Source of the DNA: an uncultured Lachnospiraceae bacterium
Lineage (GTDB): Bacteria; Bacillota; Clostridia; Lachnospirales; Lachnospiraceae
DNA length: 64,000 bases
Reading direction: 5' to 3'
Assembly: GCA_947367855.1 (NCBI GenBank)
Contig: CANBFE010000003.1
Span: 1 to 64,000, forward strand
The notes under the pieces were generated by a model. It was not told the origin of the DNA and ran no database searches. It saw only the letters and a list, made by a program, of their open reading frames with translations. Shown here piece after piece: positions 62,904 through 64,000 of this stretch (its first letter is position 1; each line of letters begins with the position of its first letter). Both the position numbers and the translations under genes were made by a program.

Positions 62904-64000
62904 ATGTTGGAGAAGTTTTTCAAACTGAAGGAAAACGGCACGAATGTGAAGACAGAGGTTATGGCGGGTATCACTACCTTTATGACCATGGCGTATATTC
63001 TTGCCGTGAATCCCAGTATCCTTTCCGCTTCGGGAATGGATGCGAATGCAGTGCTGCTGGCAACGGCACTGGCATCTTTTTTGGGCACCGTATTGATGGC
63101 GCTGCTTGCCAATTACCCCTTTGCACTGGCTCCCGGAATGGGCCTCAACGCCTATTTCGCCTATACGGTGGTCATCACTTACGGGTATTCCTGGCAGATT
63201 GCCCTGTTGGCCGTGTTTGCGGAAGGCCTGATCTTCATTGTGCTGTCGGTGACCAATGTCAGGGAGGCCATCTTTAATGCCATCCCCATGACGCTGAAAT
63301 CCGCGGTGAGCGCAGGCATCGGTCTGTTCATTGCCTTTATCGGCCTGCAGAATGCAAAGATTGTGGTAAACAATGATTCCACACTGGTGAGCTACCAGAA
63401 CTTCAAGGCGGATTTCAGTTCCGTGGGCATGGGTGCGCTTCTGGCGCTTGTGGGCGTGCTGATCACCGGATTCCTTTTGGTGAAGAAGGTGAAGGGAGGC
63501 ATTCTCTTCGGTATCCTGCTGACCTGGGTTCTGGGCATTGTCTGCGAACTTGCGGGGCTGTATCAGCCCAATCCGGAACTGGGCATGTATTCCGTAATCC
63601 CCACGGCATTTGTCTCCTTTGATTTTTCTTCTCTGGGAAAAACCTTCGGGCAGGTATTCAAGGCGGATTTCGGGGCGCTGAAAAATGTGACGGAATTCAT
63701 CGTGGTCATTTTTGCGTTTTTATTTGTAGATATTTTCGATACCCTTGGCACGCTGATCGGTGTGTCCTCCAAGGCCAATATGTTGGATAAGGACGGCAAA
63801 CTGCCCAGGATCAAGGGCGCACTTCTGGCGGATGCCATTGCCACCAGTGCCGGAGCGGTATTGGGTACTTCTACCACCACCACTTTTGTGGAGAGCGCGT
63901 CCGGCGTTACGGAAGGCGGAAGAACCGGACTGACCGCGGTGACTACGGGACTGCTGTTCCTGCTGTCCGTGATTTTCTCTCCCCTGTTTCTCACCATTCC
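62904..64000 (+). CDS. NCS2-family purine permease, 3' end outside window
   Basis: 365 complete codons are visible, then the window ends. AGGAGGG lies 6 nt before ATG. Multi-helix AzgA/PbuG-like pattern: AGITTFMTMAYILAVNP, LAPGMGLNAYFAYTV, FLFVDIFDTLGTLIGV and GTSTTTTFVESASGV. It imports hypoxanthine, guanine or adenine by proton symport. Follows the nucleoside-salvage genes, which fits. No purine riboswitch is visible in the 88-bp gap upstream. Confidence 0.93.
   Translation, partial: MLEKFFKLKENGTNVKTEVMAGITTFMTMAYILAVNPSILSASGMDANAVLLATALASFLGTVLMALLANYPFALAPGMGLNAYFAYTVVITYGYSWQIALLAVFAEGLIFIVLSVTNVREAIFNAIPMTLKSAVSAGIGLFIAFIGLQNAKIVVNNDSTLVSYQNFKADFSSVGMGALLALVGVLITGFLLVKKVKGGILFGILLTWVLGIVCELAGLYQPNPELGMYSVIPTAFVSFDFSSLGKTFGQVFKADFGALKNVTEFIVVIFAFLFVDIFDTLGTLIGVSSKANMLDKDGKLPRIKGALLADAIATSAGAVLGTSTTTTFVESASGVTEGGRTGLTAVTTGLLFLLSVIFSPLFLTI

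Overview
The window looks like chromosomal DNA from a spore-forming, anaerobic Firmicute of the Lachnospiraceae type. Evidence: a spoIVA gene, lipoboxed lipoproteins, strong AGGAGG-type ribosome binding sites, sigma-A-like promoters with 17-bp spacers, a pta-ackA acetate module, and gene families typical of gut Clostridia (AAA-ATPase_like/PD-(D/E)XK proteins, TmcAL, serpin, DUF1292). Genus cannot be fixed from the sequence alone. No rRNA, tRNA or CRISPR array was seen.

Layout. 1-5.5 kb: a decayed ABC ATPase, its FtsX-like permease and a large substrate-binding-type lipoprotein. 5.6-14.6 kb: housekeeping (tmcAL, pta, ackA, a membrane C39-like peptidase, gltX, a UvrD-like helicase, a DUF1292 protein). 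14.8-21.3 kb: a GH13-like protein that has lost its catalytic motifs, a Cys/His-rich repeat protein, a lactonase-like propeller, aroC, tgt, yajC. 21.4-27.6 kb, accessory: a lone tyrosine recombinase, a hybrid sensor kinase with an orphan binding lipoprotein, and a barnase-like lipoprotein RNase with its barstar inhibitor. 27.7-38 kb, biosynthesis: leuB-ilvD-ilvB (branched-chain amino acids), an L,D-transpeptidase, serC-serA (serine), tcdA, metF.

38.2-46.3 kb: a MoxR AAA ATPase and a VWA protein, which normally sit together, are separated by an AT-rich block. It holds a GNAT acetyltransferase relic, a DUF262 (ParB/GmrS-like) gene, a DUF3696 OLD/ABC-like ATPase gene and an unrecognised gene, tightly packed and overlapping a histidine phosphatase gene. 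This three-gene cassette is the best candidate for an antiphage or other conflict system here. An AAA-ATPase_like/PD-(D/E)XK gene follows the VWA gene.

46.4-58.3 kb: tyrS, a surface SGNH hydrolase with an Ala/Glu-rich stalk, an RlmA-like methyltransferase, a serpin lipoprotein, small lipoprotein genes, a CmpX-like channel protein, spoIVA (its Shine-Dalgarno lies inside a perfect 14-bp hairpin), 62-bp tandem repeats and a DUF2142-like membrane protein. 58.3-64 kb: a Glucos_trans_II-type membrane protein with 15-bp repeats in its leader, then nucleoside salvage (purine nucleoside phosphorylase, cytidine deaminase, an SAH/MTA-deaminase-like amidohydrolase, and an NCS2/AzgA-type permease cut by the window end).

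All assignments come from reading motifs by eye. No database search or structure prediction was run.
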